DNA of 64,000 nt, from assembly GCA_025529335.1 (NCBI GenBank), contig JAMYHX010000181.1, positions 1 to 64,000 on the forward strand, given 5' to 3'. The notes beneath the pieces were generated by a model. The model did no database searches, was not told the origin of the DNA, and saw only the letters and a program-made list of their open reading frames with translations. This DNA comes from Rhizopus sp. PT2906 (lineage: Eukaryota > Mucoromycota > Mucoromycetes > Mucorales > Rhizopodaceae). The translations under genes and the position numbers were made by a program. Positions within the stretch are counted from its first letter, which is position 1. The number at the start of each line of letters is the position of its first letter. Positions 1 through 12,758 of the stretch are shown here, in pieces.

Positions 1-1358
1 GGTACGCGACATACTTTATATAGTCCTTTAATGATTTGAATACTCGTGTTTGCTGAATGAGAGGTATTATCAAATATACGATTTATTGAGTGATGAGAAA
101 GGGTGTTGTTAATGAAAAAGAATATGAATGCATGAATGTCAAAAGGATAAAAATAAGCCTTATATGGAATAAAATAGTAAAGAGAAACAATGTGATGGCA
201 GAGCAGTTCACCGCTGTAATAACGAATGTTGTCATTTAGTTGATCAACTGTAGCCTTTATTTTGTTGATTTCCTATAGTTAATGCTGTCAAGGTCACTCT
301 ACTTGTAAATATAACGCAAATAAAAGCTCGTATTAGGTAAACAGAGACTATAATCATGAAATACAACATTATTAAGATCAGCTTACAGTGACTAATTCTA
401 TTCTTTCAAATGAAGCAAATAATTTATCTCTCTTGTACTCTTAATTTATCTCCCACTATTCAGGGGATTCTAGTTCCTTATTATATTGTGCCGCCTCGCT
501 CCCTGCAGGTCGTTTCGAAAATAGAATTGATAAAAAAAACTTCTTGCTTACCAATGTTTCAATATTTTATTTATAACCTATTTCAGGTAGATTATAAAGA
601 ATTATGATATACTAAAGCCATGGCTTATTTATATGGACTCTTCACCTCCATGTGCCCATGATTCTTCCTCTTATTTGATATGTAGTTAAACTCGCAAGCT
701 GGATAAAAAATGTTGATTTACAAAAAAAAGAAGACAATCGTGATATAATAAATTAAATATTATATGTTTATATGTTTAAGGGTGACATTGTGATTTACGT
801 TGATACTTTAACCAAGCACGACTATGAGGATCAATCATTACAAGAGATATTAAAAGACTCTACAAGATGTACTGAGCACTGTAATAAATGTTGCTGTTTA
901 CTACAAAGCTACTTTATAAAGCCATATTTGATATAGTAAGCAATATTGGATTAACTGAATTTTATGAAACGAATTCAAAGTTTGAAGCAGCTTTATTATT
1001 TTTGAAGAATATTTATTGTTATTTTTCATTGCTCATGTCAAATAACAGAAGGATAGCTTTGTAATTGTATATTCCAATTCACATAAATCAGACACTCCTA
1101 GGGCAATACTCAGTTTGAACAGGTCAGAGCGACTTTTTTTTGGTCTGCGAATTCTGCGCTTGTAGGTTCATTTGTTATTAAACTGCTAATCTTGTTCCAA
1201 GAATAAAATCAATGACGAGTTTATCATATTTACATATTAAATTATTGGGATCACCTAGCCTCCCCCTTTAATCTATAAAATCAAGAGGCTCAGGGTCAAG
1301 TTATTTCTTTTTATGGTTATTCAAGGATAACAAAATGTATATTTATTGATTTGAAGCT
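1..1358. other. AT-rich stretch without a recognised gene
   Basis: No reading frame here looks like a conserved protein. The longest plus-strand frame (410-607, 65 codons) has no recognisable domain and AT-rich composition. The right end is the 3' flank of PDS5, which is transcribed leftward. An unrecognised gene entering from the left edge cannot be excluded. Confidence 0.5.
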
Positions 1359-4300
1359 TTAAACCTTTGTTCTTTTATTTGCACTAACTACAGATGTTCT
1401 TGCTCGCTAAAGATAGATGAGTTATATTTTCAGGCAGTTTTGTTTCCAAGTTACCTTGTCACCAAGCTTTCTTCTCTCCTCTTCTTCTAATTTCTCGATA
1501 AATGCTTGGGGTAAATAACTCTTCTCCATGGTCTATAATTCAACATGGTTAATATTTATCAGTATAGCTATAAAGTATTCATTACCTCATTTTGCACTGC
1601 TCCTGGAGGTAAACTCTTGTAGAGTTTAGACTGTAGAGTCACACGGCCAGCATATGCATTAAGTGGCCAGGAAGACTCTTTACACTTATACTTTATTAGC
1701 AGACTGGTCATATCACTGAGCACATATGAATTCTAAACGTAAACGTTAATGATCATCTATAGAGTCATCAATATTGACTTACATCACTTAATTCAGCTGA
1801 AACCATGTCTTTGGATAACTTGATCTTTTGAGCAATATGGTATAAGAATGATACATTCTCAGCAGTTGCAACACAGCTCAGGAAAAATCGAATATACTGT
1901 GCAAATACCATCAAGTCTTCAGTAGTAATAGTAAAATCTGGGTGATGTGCTAGTAAATGTACGAGTCTAACAAGTGAGGAATCCAATACCGTCGATTCAG
2001 CTTGCTTGATCTCCAAGGAGGAGAGACGCTTCTGGATAAAGCTGCGGATTTGCTTCAACAAAGACTCTTCAGGTTCATGAGCGCAGATGAACAAAAGAGA
2101 GTAATATCTTGGATGGATTTGCTCCGTCTGAAGTCCTTTCATCAAGAACTCTGCAAACTCTAAGCGAACATAGAAACATGTGTCTTGCAGGGTGTAACTT
2201 AATCTTTCAAATTTAGGAACGGTTAATTCGTTTAAGTACTTGTCATAGTGTGTTAATTTAACAATGGCTTGTGAAGCACCCAATCTAAGGTGAGATGTTT
2301 CTGCAGAGCTATATGAAGACAATGTCAGATTATTATGTTCATTATCCCTTTTAGTTTGTTTACTTGGTATTGTCGGTTAATGCGCCATCGCAGGTTCTTT
2401 CAAGTAAATCCCATAATATAGAAAGTGTCTTTGTAATAATATGCTCTTCAGGTTCCATTTCATTTCTACAAGCTGTTAAGTAGTTTACTAATAGACGAAC
2501 ACCAGTAATTTTCTGTTTGGAGAGTTCTGGCAATTTATCGTACGCAACCCATTCAGGATTAGATTCAGTATACTGTATGTTATAGCGTAAGACTGCTGAA
2601 ACATTGATAGATAATATATGTATAACACATTACCGATTTGGTTGGCGTCTTCAAGAGATTCTCTTCAACAAACTTTACTATTAGGTCAATGTAAGGCGTC
2701 AAAAGTCGAGGAGTATATAATGCAAACTGTGAAAGACTTGTCAAAGTTGAAAGGAGATTTCGTGCCTTCAATGAAAGTTCATCAGACAAGCTCTCAACTA
2801 AATCAGCCATAGATCTATCCGCATTTTTCATATTGCCGAGAATAACCGAAGCAAGGTTTGCTTGACCAACCTTACCATCAACAACATAAGAGCGAAGACG
2901 TTTGATCAAATTGCTATAATAAATGAATAAATGTATAGCTTCTTTCCCAATTAAAAAACTTATGTTCTCTTACCTATCGTATTTTCTATGACCAGGATTA
3001 GACTTGCTTAGCTCGGCTAAAAGTTCTAATTCTTCTTCTGCTATAAAGTTAATATAGATGAAGAACTAATACTGATTCTATTTACCAGCTATATTATCTT
3101 TATCATTCATAATCCCTTTAGTAATCTCAGTCAAACAACCTTCATACATCACTGGATAAGTGATAGAGATTTCCTTTAATATGCTTTGAGCGGTAAGAGC
3201 CTTTTGACTGAGAGCTGTTTGTCTTCTTCCCTTCGGTTCCTTGGCCATTTTCAGCAGATGAGCAATACAAGCTTTGTTTACTATTAACGGACATGCCCTG
3301 TTGATGATGGCTTGGAATATCTCTACAGTGCCAGCTTGATCTTCGTTGAGGTTTGCTATCAATTTATCCTATGTATATTTAGTATAGTTTTATAGCAATC
3401 TTTGATAGGTACTAACTTTGGACTTGTAAAGTTGCTTGTAATCATGATCTGCACGTATGCTGTTTTTCAAAAGCTTGATATCTCTGTTGTTCTTACGAAT
3501 AAGGAATGCCCTAAGGGCGTTGAATGTTCTTGGTCGATCAGCAAAATGAGCTTGAATAAAGACGTGAGACAATGATTGATAATAATTTCAATAAAATGTA
3601 CCTGCCAAGTATTTCATGAATTCATCATTGCTGGTTTCCTCGTGATCAGTTGTCATGCCGCTAACCTAATAAACACAGTGGTTATTTATATACAATTATA
3701 TATCATGAATACCATTATACCTCGTCTTCACACATCCTGACATACTTTTGCAAATCATCATTGAATCTCTGTTGTTTTCTAATGATTGCAGTAAAGGCTA
3801 ACTTTTGCTTTTCTTCTAATGACTCTACTACCGTTACCAGTCTCTCAGTTCTCTGCTGGTCGTCTTCATCATATGGAAAGATGTATGCAAGTAAAGTGTC
3901 CTGTAAAGTCATCCTATATGAAAGCAAAACATATGTTATTCCACTAGAACCATTGCTACCTTGACATACTTACAGTACGGAAGCATCACCTGTGTACACA
4001 CGGCTAAATAAACTGTTTGGAATCCAACCCAGCTTTTGAACTGCCATTTTTTCATTTGCTTGAATGCTGGCATAATACTCGTTGTAGATTGAGCCCATTG
4101 TTTTCATAGCTTGTACTCTTACAGAATTCTTTTTGGGAAGAATTAGATTTTTCAAGCAGAGTCATTTTATCTGGTTTTTACCTTTTTATCTTTAGTTCGT
4201 CCATCGACTAATTCGAGCATTGATTTGTCAATGTGCTTTAAATCGCAGCCTGCCATGATCTCTCCAATGATCTTACAGGCAGTGGCTCGTACTTTCTCAT

Positions 4301-5617
4301 CAGGATCTGATAGCTTGAGTTTGATGCATTCTATAGGTCCTTATGAGATATTGCTACAGCCGTTACTGTATGTCTTACCAGTAATTTCAGGCATTGATTC
4401 GGTATGATTTTTATAAATATCAACACACATCTCTAACCATTTGACACGTAACTGTACAAGCTTATCATCTTTTCTACCAAGCCAGGTCTTCCAGATAGTG
4501 GGGTACTTTTCAGAAATATTCGATTCAGGATGCATAAATAGCTTTCCCATTGTTTCAGTTGCAATTTGTCGGACATTTGCTTGATCAAGCTTCATCTCTT
4601 CTTGCACCAAGGGTAAAACGTTCAGCAATAGATCAGGTACGACGGCGTTTACTTTAATGATTAAATCATGAGATTTTCGCAATTCTTCCAACTCTTCTGT
4701 TCCTTCTGCATTACTGACAGAAAGAAGAATATCAGAGAAGTACTGGCATACTCGTCTTTGAAGAATAGGGGCACAAATAGAGCAAACTTCGGCTGCCATT
4801 AAATAAGATGGAACTGTTGGTGTCTGTTGTATTATCATGAGCTACCTTCAATAACATAAATTGTGTCTTTACCTTTTCATGTTTAACGAATTGATCCAAG
4901 ATGATTTCGATAATTTCTTGGGCAGAGGTTCCCACTTCATCAATGATTTGTGTCATAATATCCGTCATACAAACCTGTACATTTTTTGGCAATGAAGGGC
5001 TTATAGAAGAGAGATAATTAGAATCATCTACAATATATATAACCTTTAGATTTACTTTGATCCAGCTTTAAAGAATTCATCAAATACAGGAAGAGTGATT
5101 TCGTCTGCATTATCTAAATCAGATATGATAATAAAACTCTTTACTGTAGCTAAACTTTCCAACAAGTAAAAGTGGTATTGGAATAAGTTCTCGTCCTCTT
5201 TTCCAAACTGTGATAGGTTGGATACGAAGAAACTGAAAATTTTTTTCAACTGTAGGTTGGAGTAAGGAGCCTCAGGTGCATATAAACGCAGAATGTCGGC
5301 TAAACAACAGGCGGCTACTGCAGTTACCATCTTGCTGCTATTTTTAAGAATTTGTGTGCTGGTTAAATCATTGGCAACAGTTGAAAGCGATTCAAGGTCA
5401 ACTGCTCCTTGTTCAAGTTCCTTTAGTTTTTGATGAAGTTCCTGATTGAAATAGTTAAAGCAGAGAGACTTTTTAATTTCTTTTCTACCTTTAAATGTGG
5501 TAATAATTCCTGTTCTTTCAAGGCACTTCTTTTGCCTAGAATCGAATGGGCAAACTCAAGTTTACGTAACTCTGAAAGGTCTTGACTATCCTGTACTGAA
5601 TCTAACTCCATCGACAT
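1359..5617 (-). CDS. PDS5: Sister chromatid cohesion protein PDS5, multi-exon
   Basis: PDS5 is a HEAT-repeat protein that binds cohesin and controls its loading, maintenance and release in the nucleus. The translated exons form a long all-helical protein. The diagnostic segment is near 5280-5330, where the frame reads AACCLADILRLYAPEAPY, a signature of the family. The start is the ATG at 5617. A first short intron (donor just below 5489) joins exon 1 to a frame continuing into that signature. Many more exons follow, cut by introns of about 50-80 nt. The C-terminal exons continue past the last long frame at 1768: one reads a segment ending near 1588, the next a Lys/Glu-rich segment, and the last a short basic tail (RARTSVVSANKRTKV) ending at the TAA at 1361-1359. 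The gene is divergent from the MGR3-like gene, about 155 bp apart. Individual exon borders in the middle were not all checked. Family call is firm. Confidence 0.88.
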
Positions 5618-5771
5618 TTTATTTTTTTCTCTTAAGGGGGGAGAAGAAAAAAAGAAGCTTTTTACGCGTTACCTTTTATTCACGCGCTGTAAGCTGTATG
5701 CGGAATTCTAATATACCCTTAGTCACAACTCAACTGGGATCCTTTGCTGGTCTCTTTTTTTAAAACTGAAA

Positions 5772-6914
5772 ATGCTTTCGCGATTGACAGCTTCTATTGG
5801 GAATAAATACATACGTTCAAATACGAGCAACCGGTTACTATTGAACCAAAAAAGGGCGTTTGGATTCACCAAAAGTATCTCTAGAGAAGCAGCTGATTCG
5901 ACAAAGGCTGTTAAATTTACCACCAGTACATATAATGATGCCATCAGTCGATTAAAGTCACAGGGAAAGTTAGCAGGAAAGATCACCGTATACACTGTTT
6001 TATCTGTAAGTGCAGCCATAGGCTTGATCTGGCAACTCGCGCACTTGTATATTGAATATACTATGGAATCAACGCCAAAAGAACTAGGATTCAAGGGTCG
6101 TCAGTTGCTTCACGGAGCATATGTTCGAGAGCAGTTAGCGCCTGATTATGATATTGCTTCAATGTATATTCGGGAAGTTATCCGTATTGCTTTAGAAGAA
6201 CAAAATTTGAAAGAGAATTCTGATACAATTATCAACCTTCGGTTACGATTAGCTGAAGACGAGAATAAGTCAGGAAATCTATTAGATGCGATTACAGAAT
6301 ACACTAGAGCATGGAAACTGTTGATGGACAATGGTAAGGGCCATGATCAACAAACAATTACAGCAGCAAAGAAGATTGGGGATTTATATATGCGAATTGA
6401 TGATTATGAACATGCAGAAGAATTCCTTGCTTGGGCACTTCATATGTCTGAAAAGGCCAACCAAGACGACCTATTACAATCAAAAATTAAGCTTTCATTA
6501 GCTAATATGTATGCTATTCAGCGCAACTTTAAACTTTCAATACCTTTGTTATCACAACTGTTAAAGTCTTTGCCAGAAGAACAACATTGTCTCAGAGCTA
6601 TTGTGCAGAACCAACTATCAGAAATAATGTATGGATTAGATAAAAAAGATGAGGCTATGGGTTGGGCGCAAACTGCCCTTGAGACATGTACCAAGGACAT
6701 AAAAAACCAAGACTGTTTAGAATGTGGTGCTGTAGCGTCGAATAACATGGGAAGAATGTTGGAATTGAGCAGTGAATTTGAACAAGCTTTAGCATATTAT
6801 AATCAAGCTATAAAATACGCGTCAGACGCGGGTAATCTAACAAGCCATGAAAGCTATAGTCTCAACTCAGAAAGAGTTCAGGATATTATTGCAATAAAAG
6901 AGACAAAATATTGA
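5772..6914 (+). CDS. Mitochondrial inner-membrane TPR protein, MGR3-like
   Basis: This is an intronless 380-residue protein. The first ~45 residues are rich in Arg, Ser and hydroxylated residues without acidic clusters, as in a mitochondrial presequence. A single membrane segment follows near residues 73-95 (VYTVLSVSAAIGLIWQLAHL). The rest (about 110-370) is helical with TPR-like spacing, for example the stretches near nt 6370-6470 and 6710-6830 with the A-x-x-Y/F and L-x-x-A patterns. This layout matches yeast Mgr3 and its fungal relatives, which act as substrate adaptors for the i-AAA protease Yme1 in the inner membrane. The start is the first ATG after the short divergent spacer with PDS5. 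An alternative is another single-pass mitochondrial TPR protein; the specific Mgr3 assignment is inferred from architecture. Confidence 0.65.
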   Translation: MLSRLTASIGNKYIRSNTSNRLLLNQKRAFGFTKSISREAADSTKAVKFTTSTYNDAISRLKSQGKLAGKITVYTVLSVSAAIGLIWQLAHLYIEYTMESTPKELGFKGRQLLHGAYVREQLAPDYDIASMYIREVIRIALEEQNLKENSDTIINLRLRLAEDENKSGNLLDAITEYTRAWKLLMDNGKGHDQQTITAAKKIGDLYMRIDDYEHAEEFLAWALHMSEKANQDDLLQSKIKLSLANMYAIQRNFKLSIPLLSQLLKSLPEEQHCLRAIVQNQLSEIMYGLDKKDEAMGWAQTALETCTKDIKNQDCLECGAVASNNMGRMLELSSEFEQALAYYNQAIKYASDAGNLTSHESYSLNSERVQDIIAIKETKY

Positions 6915-7196
6915 GATTAATCACTGGCATCTTTTCTAATTATACAAATGACATTCCCTATCAACATTTTATTATGAATAACCATGTCAAATTAAATATG
7001 GTAGAGAAGTTGTTAATATCTTTAGTTCATCTACCATCTCAAAAGTCAGTCTATGCCAGAGTTAGTTTGTACATCAAAAAATATAAAAATGTACACGCTT
7101 CAAACATGGAGTAAAATAAATACGCAGTGTTCCTGAACTTTATCTTCGTTAAAGTTATATCATTACACCAAGCCTTTTTTTTCGCGTTTATTCACT

Positions 7197-7493
7197 GTGC
7201 CCCAACTTAACTTTGCCAAAGATACTTTGAATCAAGATGATGAAGTTGCTACTTCTATTGAGCATGCTTTCATTGAAAAATTCGCGATTGGTGCTCAGTT
7301 CTCTTCTATTGATGAACTTGAGGCAGTTGCCAAAGAGTTCGGAAAAGAACATAGTATTGTCCTGGCCACTTTGAGATCTAACAAAAGAATGGTTTATCTC
7401 ATCTGTAAACACGGTCAAGAGTATTGTGCTGCAAAAAAGCCGGTTGCTGAAGCAAAAAACAATGAAAAAGATCAATGGACGTCGTATTTTTAG
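7197..7493 (+). pseudogene. FAR1-type DNA-binding N-terminal fragment of a MULE transposase (left arm)
   Basis: The 98-codon frame opens with GTG, not ATG, and stops abruptly. It contains a pattern typical of the FAR1-like DNA-binding region at the start of Mutator-like transposases: a segment of the type G-x-x-F-x-S-I-x-E-L-x-x-x-A-K-E-F (SSIDELEAVAKEFGKEH), then a basic strand (TLRSNKRMVYLICKHG). The catalytic MULE domain is missing downstream, where a Tc1-type transposase region begins. The frame lies about 100 nt inside a GTGTAC-type terminal motif. I read it as the 5' end of a MULE truncated or interrupted by another element. The same fragment is present in the right arm. Confidence 0.55.
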
Positions 7494-7674
7494 AAACCAT
7501 GTCGCTGAAAAATGAATATCGCACAAATCTCTGGACATTCGAAAGAATATAAATGGTGGCCCTGAGTCGATAGAGTATATCGTTTATCAGAATGAATTTA
7601 TTGTTGAGACGATTGCGACTCACACTGAATACTTAAAATGCGCGGCGTCTAGTGAATCTTCCTCGGCTTGTCCA

Positions 7675-8782
7675 ATGCTGATAGAAAAGCCAAAAGATGA
7701 AGGCATTCATATGAAAGAGGCAAATGTAAAGCGTGAGTATGCGCGCTATACCGTTCAGGATAATGCTAGATTTTTCGATCTGAAGATTGAAAAGTGTATG
7801 AGTGCATCAGCTGCAGCGAAGCAACTGGGCATTTACATTCGAACTGCGCAGGTGGGTTAAGCAGTATAATATATGCCCTGATAGTATTTTTGACAATTGT
7901 AAACCGGTCTGTCGCAAGTGTATATTGACCGAAGAGCATAAAATGGCTGTTGTTAACTTCACTAATGCTAACCCCTCTATATCTGTTGTTGAAGTAGTTG
8001 AGCATTTATTGAAGCGTTTCAATGATCTTAAAGTGTCACGTAGCACTGTTTACAATTTCATGAGAAGCGAATGCAACCTTTCGTTGAAAAAAGCAGATTT
8101 CCATTCTATCAAAAGAAACAGTCCAACAAAGGTTATAGAGTGGTACGATTGGGTATGTAAATGGAAAAATAAAGACATGAAATCCTTGACGAATTACGTA
8201 TTTCTCGACGAGTCTGCTTTTGATATAAATATGAAGCGTTCAAGGGCTTGGTCTAAAAAAGGAACTCGTTCTATTGTTACTAGGCCAACAACAAGAGCGA
8301 ACACAACGTCTATATTGGGCGCTATATCAGCTGCAGGTTTGATTACAGTTGGCGTAAAAAAGCCAAGACCCACAAAGAAGAGAAAGACTGATGTATACAT
8401 AAGCTTAGGAACTGTAACAGGTCACTATATCAGTTTTTTAAAAACGACTCTAAATGAAATGAACAAGTATCCGCATATGAAAGGTCATTATATAATTATG
8501 GATAGTATCCCCATTCATACACATGAAAACATAGAGAGGTATATTGAGTATCGAGGATATAGATGTGTGTATCTTTCTACTTACTCTCCGGAGCTTTACC
8601 CAATAGAACAGTTTTGGGTAGTAGCAAATAGCAAGGTTAAGCGCCATAGGTTTTTACAAGAAGACACATTATCAAAAAGAATTACAGAAGCATGCAAAAG
8701 CGTGGAGAAAACTCACTTCAAAGGCTTCGTTTCGCATTCCTTCAATTGCTGGGATAAATGGCGAAACAAAGTGCCCATGTAA
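7675..8782 (+). pseudogene. Tc1/mariner (IS630)-type DDE transposase, frameshifted (left arm)
   Basis: Two overlapping frames give one transposase. The first part (from 7675) ends in a helix-turn-helix-like segment (SASAAAKQLGIYIRTAQ). The second (to 8782) continues with RWVKQYN in the next frame, so a single indel near 7850 breaks the ORF. The catalytic domain shows D in VFLDESAF, a second D in YIIMDSIPIH and E in SPELYPIEQFW. There are 34 residues between the second D and the E, i.e. DD34E of the Tc1 group. The two copies have identical 326-residue frames and the same frameshift. Clear TA-flanked terminal inverted repeats of the Tc1 element were not found, so its exact ends are unknown. Confidence 0.85.
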
Positions 8783-9149
8783 TGGTCACTGACGACCTCA
8801 TCACGCCAATAATCAAACGATGATAATTAGATAAGTAGCAAATAGATAAGTAATATGAATTTTTTTTATTGTATGTTAATTCCAAATCGGTACGTTAAAA
8901 AAGCAGACTATCGTTTGCTATTCAAAATGGAAAGAATATATGAAAGAAGGACAACGTTTTACGACGAGTGGCGAGCGGAGAGCAGATGGTGTAGATATCT
9001 GCTGGCAAAAGGGAGACAAGTAAATGAAGGGTGGAGAGGTAGGAACAAAGATACAAAGGATGTATGAATCCAGGGGAATACAATAATTATGCTCAGGCAT
9101 TATTAACCTTCTTTATGCGACAGTGGGTTGGCGTGAAAAAGATATGATG

Positions 9150-10714
9150 CTAGTCTTGGCCTGATGGAGGCAGGTTTGAGACGTCAATCATCTTACGCAA
9201 GGTATCCATGCTCTGCTGGTTGCTCCGTACTGATAATGCTTCTTGACCTAAAGAGATGACAAAGCGCCTATAGCAAAACAAAATATCCAGTGTATTGATG
9301 AAAGAGCGCAAGTCCATGACAGACTTTGGCAACAGTAGAACACCAATCTTTTCGCCAAAATATACACCGTTGATATCCAAGAGAGTAAACATGTAGCCAA
9401 CATAGCCTAGCCAGTCCATTGCCACAACTTGCTTTACTGACGTCCTTCCGTTCAACCGTTGCAGAGCGTCCAGGATGGTACCGTTGGCACGAAGATTTTT
9501 GCATTGCTGCATTATGGCCATGGCTGGTGTCACACCGTTCTTTTTGAATTCATTGCTTGATATCTCTAGCTCTTGATTTTTACCATATTTGATCAGAAGG
9601 TTGATCTTCCGTCCAAAGTTGCTTTCGGAAGAGGTACCAAATACCATATCGTTATAAAGACGAGTGTTCTTGGTACATTCGCTACATGTTTCTTCACTTA
9701 AAGTGATGCAGAGATAAAAAAAAAATAAGAATCTCTTCCTTTTGACACAGTGCCCTCTCCCTCTTTTTATTATTCACTTACTCGGCAGGCATCACATCAG
9801 TGCCGCAGAACAATTCATCCAATATCATTGCAATTCAGCGATAAACAGTGGCTTCAGAATCATCATCCCTGCAAGCATACAGATAACCAAGCACGTGCTC
9901 CACGATTTTCAGCATTCGATACATATTAGTATCTCTTTCCTTCCTTTCCAACAGAGGTTTTTTCAATGCATCGATCACTATGAGAGCATCTTCCAAGCAA
10001 CTACCAGTCTCAAAAACATCCAGAATCTTGTCATAAGCTTTGTGTGCATCTTTGTTCAAACTATGCTTCAAAAACTCGTCAATTGAGCCTCGAACTTGCT
10101 TCTTCTCATCGTCAATTCGCAAATACCGGATCACCCGCTCAGCTTGCTTGGGATTCATGAGGTTGACAATACGGGAGAGGCAAAGCTTAAGAGTAATCAA
10201 ATCTGAGGAGTCCATATCACTACCATTCTTATTCAAAATAGATTTGACGAGATTGCAGAAGGTCGTGTTTATGTCAATGAACGGGCTATCCAATTGGTCG
10301 AGTAGACGGGATTCTTCTTCATTCCAAGCCTCAGATGACAATTTCTTCAATGCCATTCCAAACAAAACTTCCAACAGAGCTTTCACCGGGGTTATAAATG
10401 GCGACGTCCTTCGGCATACTGACGGAAGCATCTTCGGACGAGTTGATGGTATCATTAAACGAGCTGGAGATAGATTCTTTGGACAAACTGGCAATGGTAT
10501 CCTTGGACGAACCGGTAGCGGCCACTTCGATGTCATTGAAGCATCTCTTTCTGTTTTTATGTTGATTAGCAATCACTAAGTTGCTCCCATCGTTAGCTAA
10601 GGCAGTCAATGTTCGGATGCTGGAGGCTAAATAGGTGACAGAAGCTATATTCTTGGAAAGGAAAGTAAATAAAAATAAGCACAGGATATGATAACAAAGA
10701 TAAATATCATCCAT
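9150..10714 (-). pseudogene. Decayed gene of a repeated fungal family with an E-x-K nuclease-like segment
   Basis: Three minus-strand pieces form one protein. The first (10714 to about 10390) is Ser/Asn-rich. The second (about 10400-9838, other frame) is helical. The third (from about 9685 to 9150) is reached across a probable intron whose acceptor is near 9690. A frameshift near 10390-10400 and an in-frame TGA just after 9840 break it. The third piece has the pattern SNFGRKINLLIKY then LEISSNEFKK, which recalls the D-(x)n-E-x-K core of PD-(D/E)XK nucleases with the expected Asp replaced by Asn. That relation is inference from a short motif. Function unknown. It lies between the inverted-repeat arms. 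Confidence 0.45.
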
Positions 10715-10764
10715 TGTACTGTCTTTCGTGTATTTACTCGTTCATTCTTGCTGTTTGCAATCGC

Positions 10765-11140
10765 ATTCCAAATGACAGTGTTTTTCTTGCAAGCTCTATG
10801 GAGTATTTATAAATGTAAGAGGAAGAGCAATATGAGGAACCTAAGCTATATACACTGGCTGCATTTACCTTATCTTCAACAAGGGCCGTTCAATTCTTAT
10901 TAATCGGATAAATAGACGCTTCCAAATTTCAAAAAAGTCGTCAGGTGAGTTGGTTTTCATCATTAACGACCAGATTGCGATTTTTTGCTGATTCGCAACC
11001 ACAAATGACTCAAACGATGGTGTTTTGACTGATAGTATATATGACTTCAATTCTACAATGTTAATCATTAAAACTGTTGCTTTTTTAACAGAGTATGTTA
11101 TTACCAGTATATCCATCGTAGTGGTTATTACTAGCCATGA
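10765..11140 (-). repeat. Interspersed repeat, copy A (uninterrupted)
   Basis: The minus strand here matches the plus-strand sequence at about 24765-25530. Both encode a similar peptide; segments such as VLMINIVELKSYILSVKTP are the same, and the following residues differ at several positions. Copy A runs straight through the site where copy B carries a 376-bp insertion (see 24814-25189), so it acts as the empty site. Divergence between the copies suggests an old repeat family. The encoded peptide belongs to no family I recognise. Confidence 0.75.
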
Positions 11141-11177
11141 TACAGGAAACAGGGAGTAAAGAAAATTATTGGTAAGG

Positions 11178-11240
11178 TAAACACTACGCACACGCGAAAA
11201 TACACGCGAAAATACACACGAAAATACACACGAAGATAAA
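11178..11240 (+). repeat. Transposon-terminus-like motif with tandem ~12-bp units
   Basis: The sequence opens with GGTAAACACTAC, closely resembling the terminal inverted repeats of the 376-bp element at 24814-25189. It then has about four tandem copies of a unit of the type ACACGCGAAAAT. This may be the terminus of a related but longer element whose other end I could not find. Confidence 0.45.
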
Positions 11241-11314
11241 ATTAGTGTGACATATGCATAATTGTTTTTTGGGTTGCTTACCAAGTTCAAATTATTTTGA
11301 AGAAAGAAAAGCAA

Positions 11315-12758
11315 AAGAAAAGATTGACCACAAAATGCGTTATTCTTATAGATGCGTCATGCCTAATTCTCATTGGCCGTGATAAATTCATGGGATAATC
11401 CTGTTTTCTTATAAAATGTTGCTATTTTTAAAATGAACTCTCAGCATAATAAAAAGATTATTACAGATTCATCGACAGATGCTTCTCTTATACTTCAATG
11501 CTATATATAGTGTTGAGTGTAGGCGTGGTTTGTCTAGTGTTATAAATTAGACATTATAAATGATAAAATATGCAATAAAGCTTGAGCAGCATCACTCATG
11601 CAGGCAAGGTTTACTTCAGATCTAACAATGAATTGCATCATAAGGAATAGATATTGACTTAGAAATGATGAATAAACTTTATAGTCTTTGCATGAGCATA
11701 TTTATGATCCAATGTTGACAGTAAAGCTACATTGAGACAAGTAGAGAACCAATAAATACAATAAGCTGAAGCTTCACAATGACATAACAATAGAACTGGA
11801 AATAGAAAATAACGCTTACTGCATTAAAAGACAAAATAAGGTTCCTCGGAATAAATACTCTCCTATTTGTGTCTAGGTTTCAGCTCTCAGATCAACAATT
11901 GATCAGGTACGAATCCAGTGCCGTCTAAAAGAAGAACTCTAAGAAGTCGTCTATGATTCATGGAATGATGTTTTATAAATAGCAAAGACCTGTTTTTTCT
12001 TATACACACGCGAAAACGCTATGAACAATGTGATAATCGGTGAATAAGTAGTTTTAATTCGGGAAAGATTTAAAATACAAAAAGATGAAATGAGTCTCTT
12101 TGTAGCCCTTTTATTAACAAAGGAAGTGACTCATGGGAAAAAGGAAATTGATCTTTAAATAGAATAATAAATGTTGTCAACCAATTACATCTTATGAATT
12201 GTCATCAACTACTACAGACTATAGACGACATGAATCAGTGTTGTGAGTTTAATACGAGGTATTATGCTAATATCGAATAAAAAACACAACTTTGGCCTGT
12301 GTACTAAATATATTGGTTAAATTACGTCAAAGGATATAGTCTGATTTGATATAAATGTAGAAATACGACAAATACCCCACTTTGCGATTGATTGATTTAA
12401 GCTTATGCTCGCATGAGAACTAAGCATGAATTATACAAAAGTATGCGTACAAAATACTATCTTTTAAAGTGGATGTTAAAGTAACTTGAAATTTGTAGAT
12501 AAAATGAAACATTACACGGATGTTGAAAGAATCCTTAGTAACTATAACTCTACTCCTCCATTTAATTGTTTGTTCGATCCTTTGTATTCAGTTAGTTGCA
12601 GATGTGTATAACAGGCCTGTATCTGTATACTTTGAGACAGCAGGCAATACGCTGTATCTGTCATTTTGATCTAAGTCATCTGAGACCTTTAGACTAACCA
12701 TGGTACCTGACAGTTTGAAAAGAAATATAGAAAGTTAATTTGACCAAGTTTGCTATCA
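11315..12758. other. AT-rich, no gene seen
   Basis: About 1.4 kb within the inverted-repeat spacer with stop codons in all frames. A single ACACACGCGAAAAC motif near 12003 recalls the tandem unit at 11190. Nothing else is recognisable. Confidence 0.5.

Larger units (their letters stand above)
7069..9011. repeat. Left arm of a 1.94-kb inverted repeat
   Basis: This segment recurs in reverse complement at 14328-16270. Both arms are exactly 1,943 bp, so no net indel separates them. Segments compared by eye (both ends, 7530-7560, 8760-8900) and the 326-residue transposase frames are the same; I saw differences only at the outer edge (gtacat versus gtacac) and near the inner edge (9005). The inner ends diverge abruptly after 9011 and before 14328. 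The outer ends stop at a GTAC motif that also belongs to the MULE-type terminal repeat described at 16.25 kb. The arm contains a FAR1-type MULE fragment and a Tc1-type transposase frame. Confidence 0.9.
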
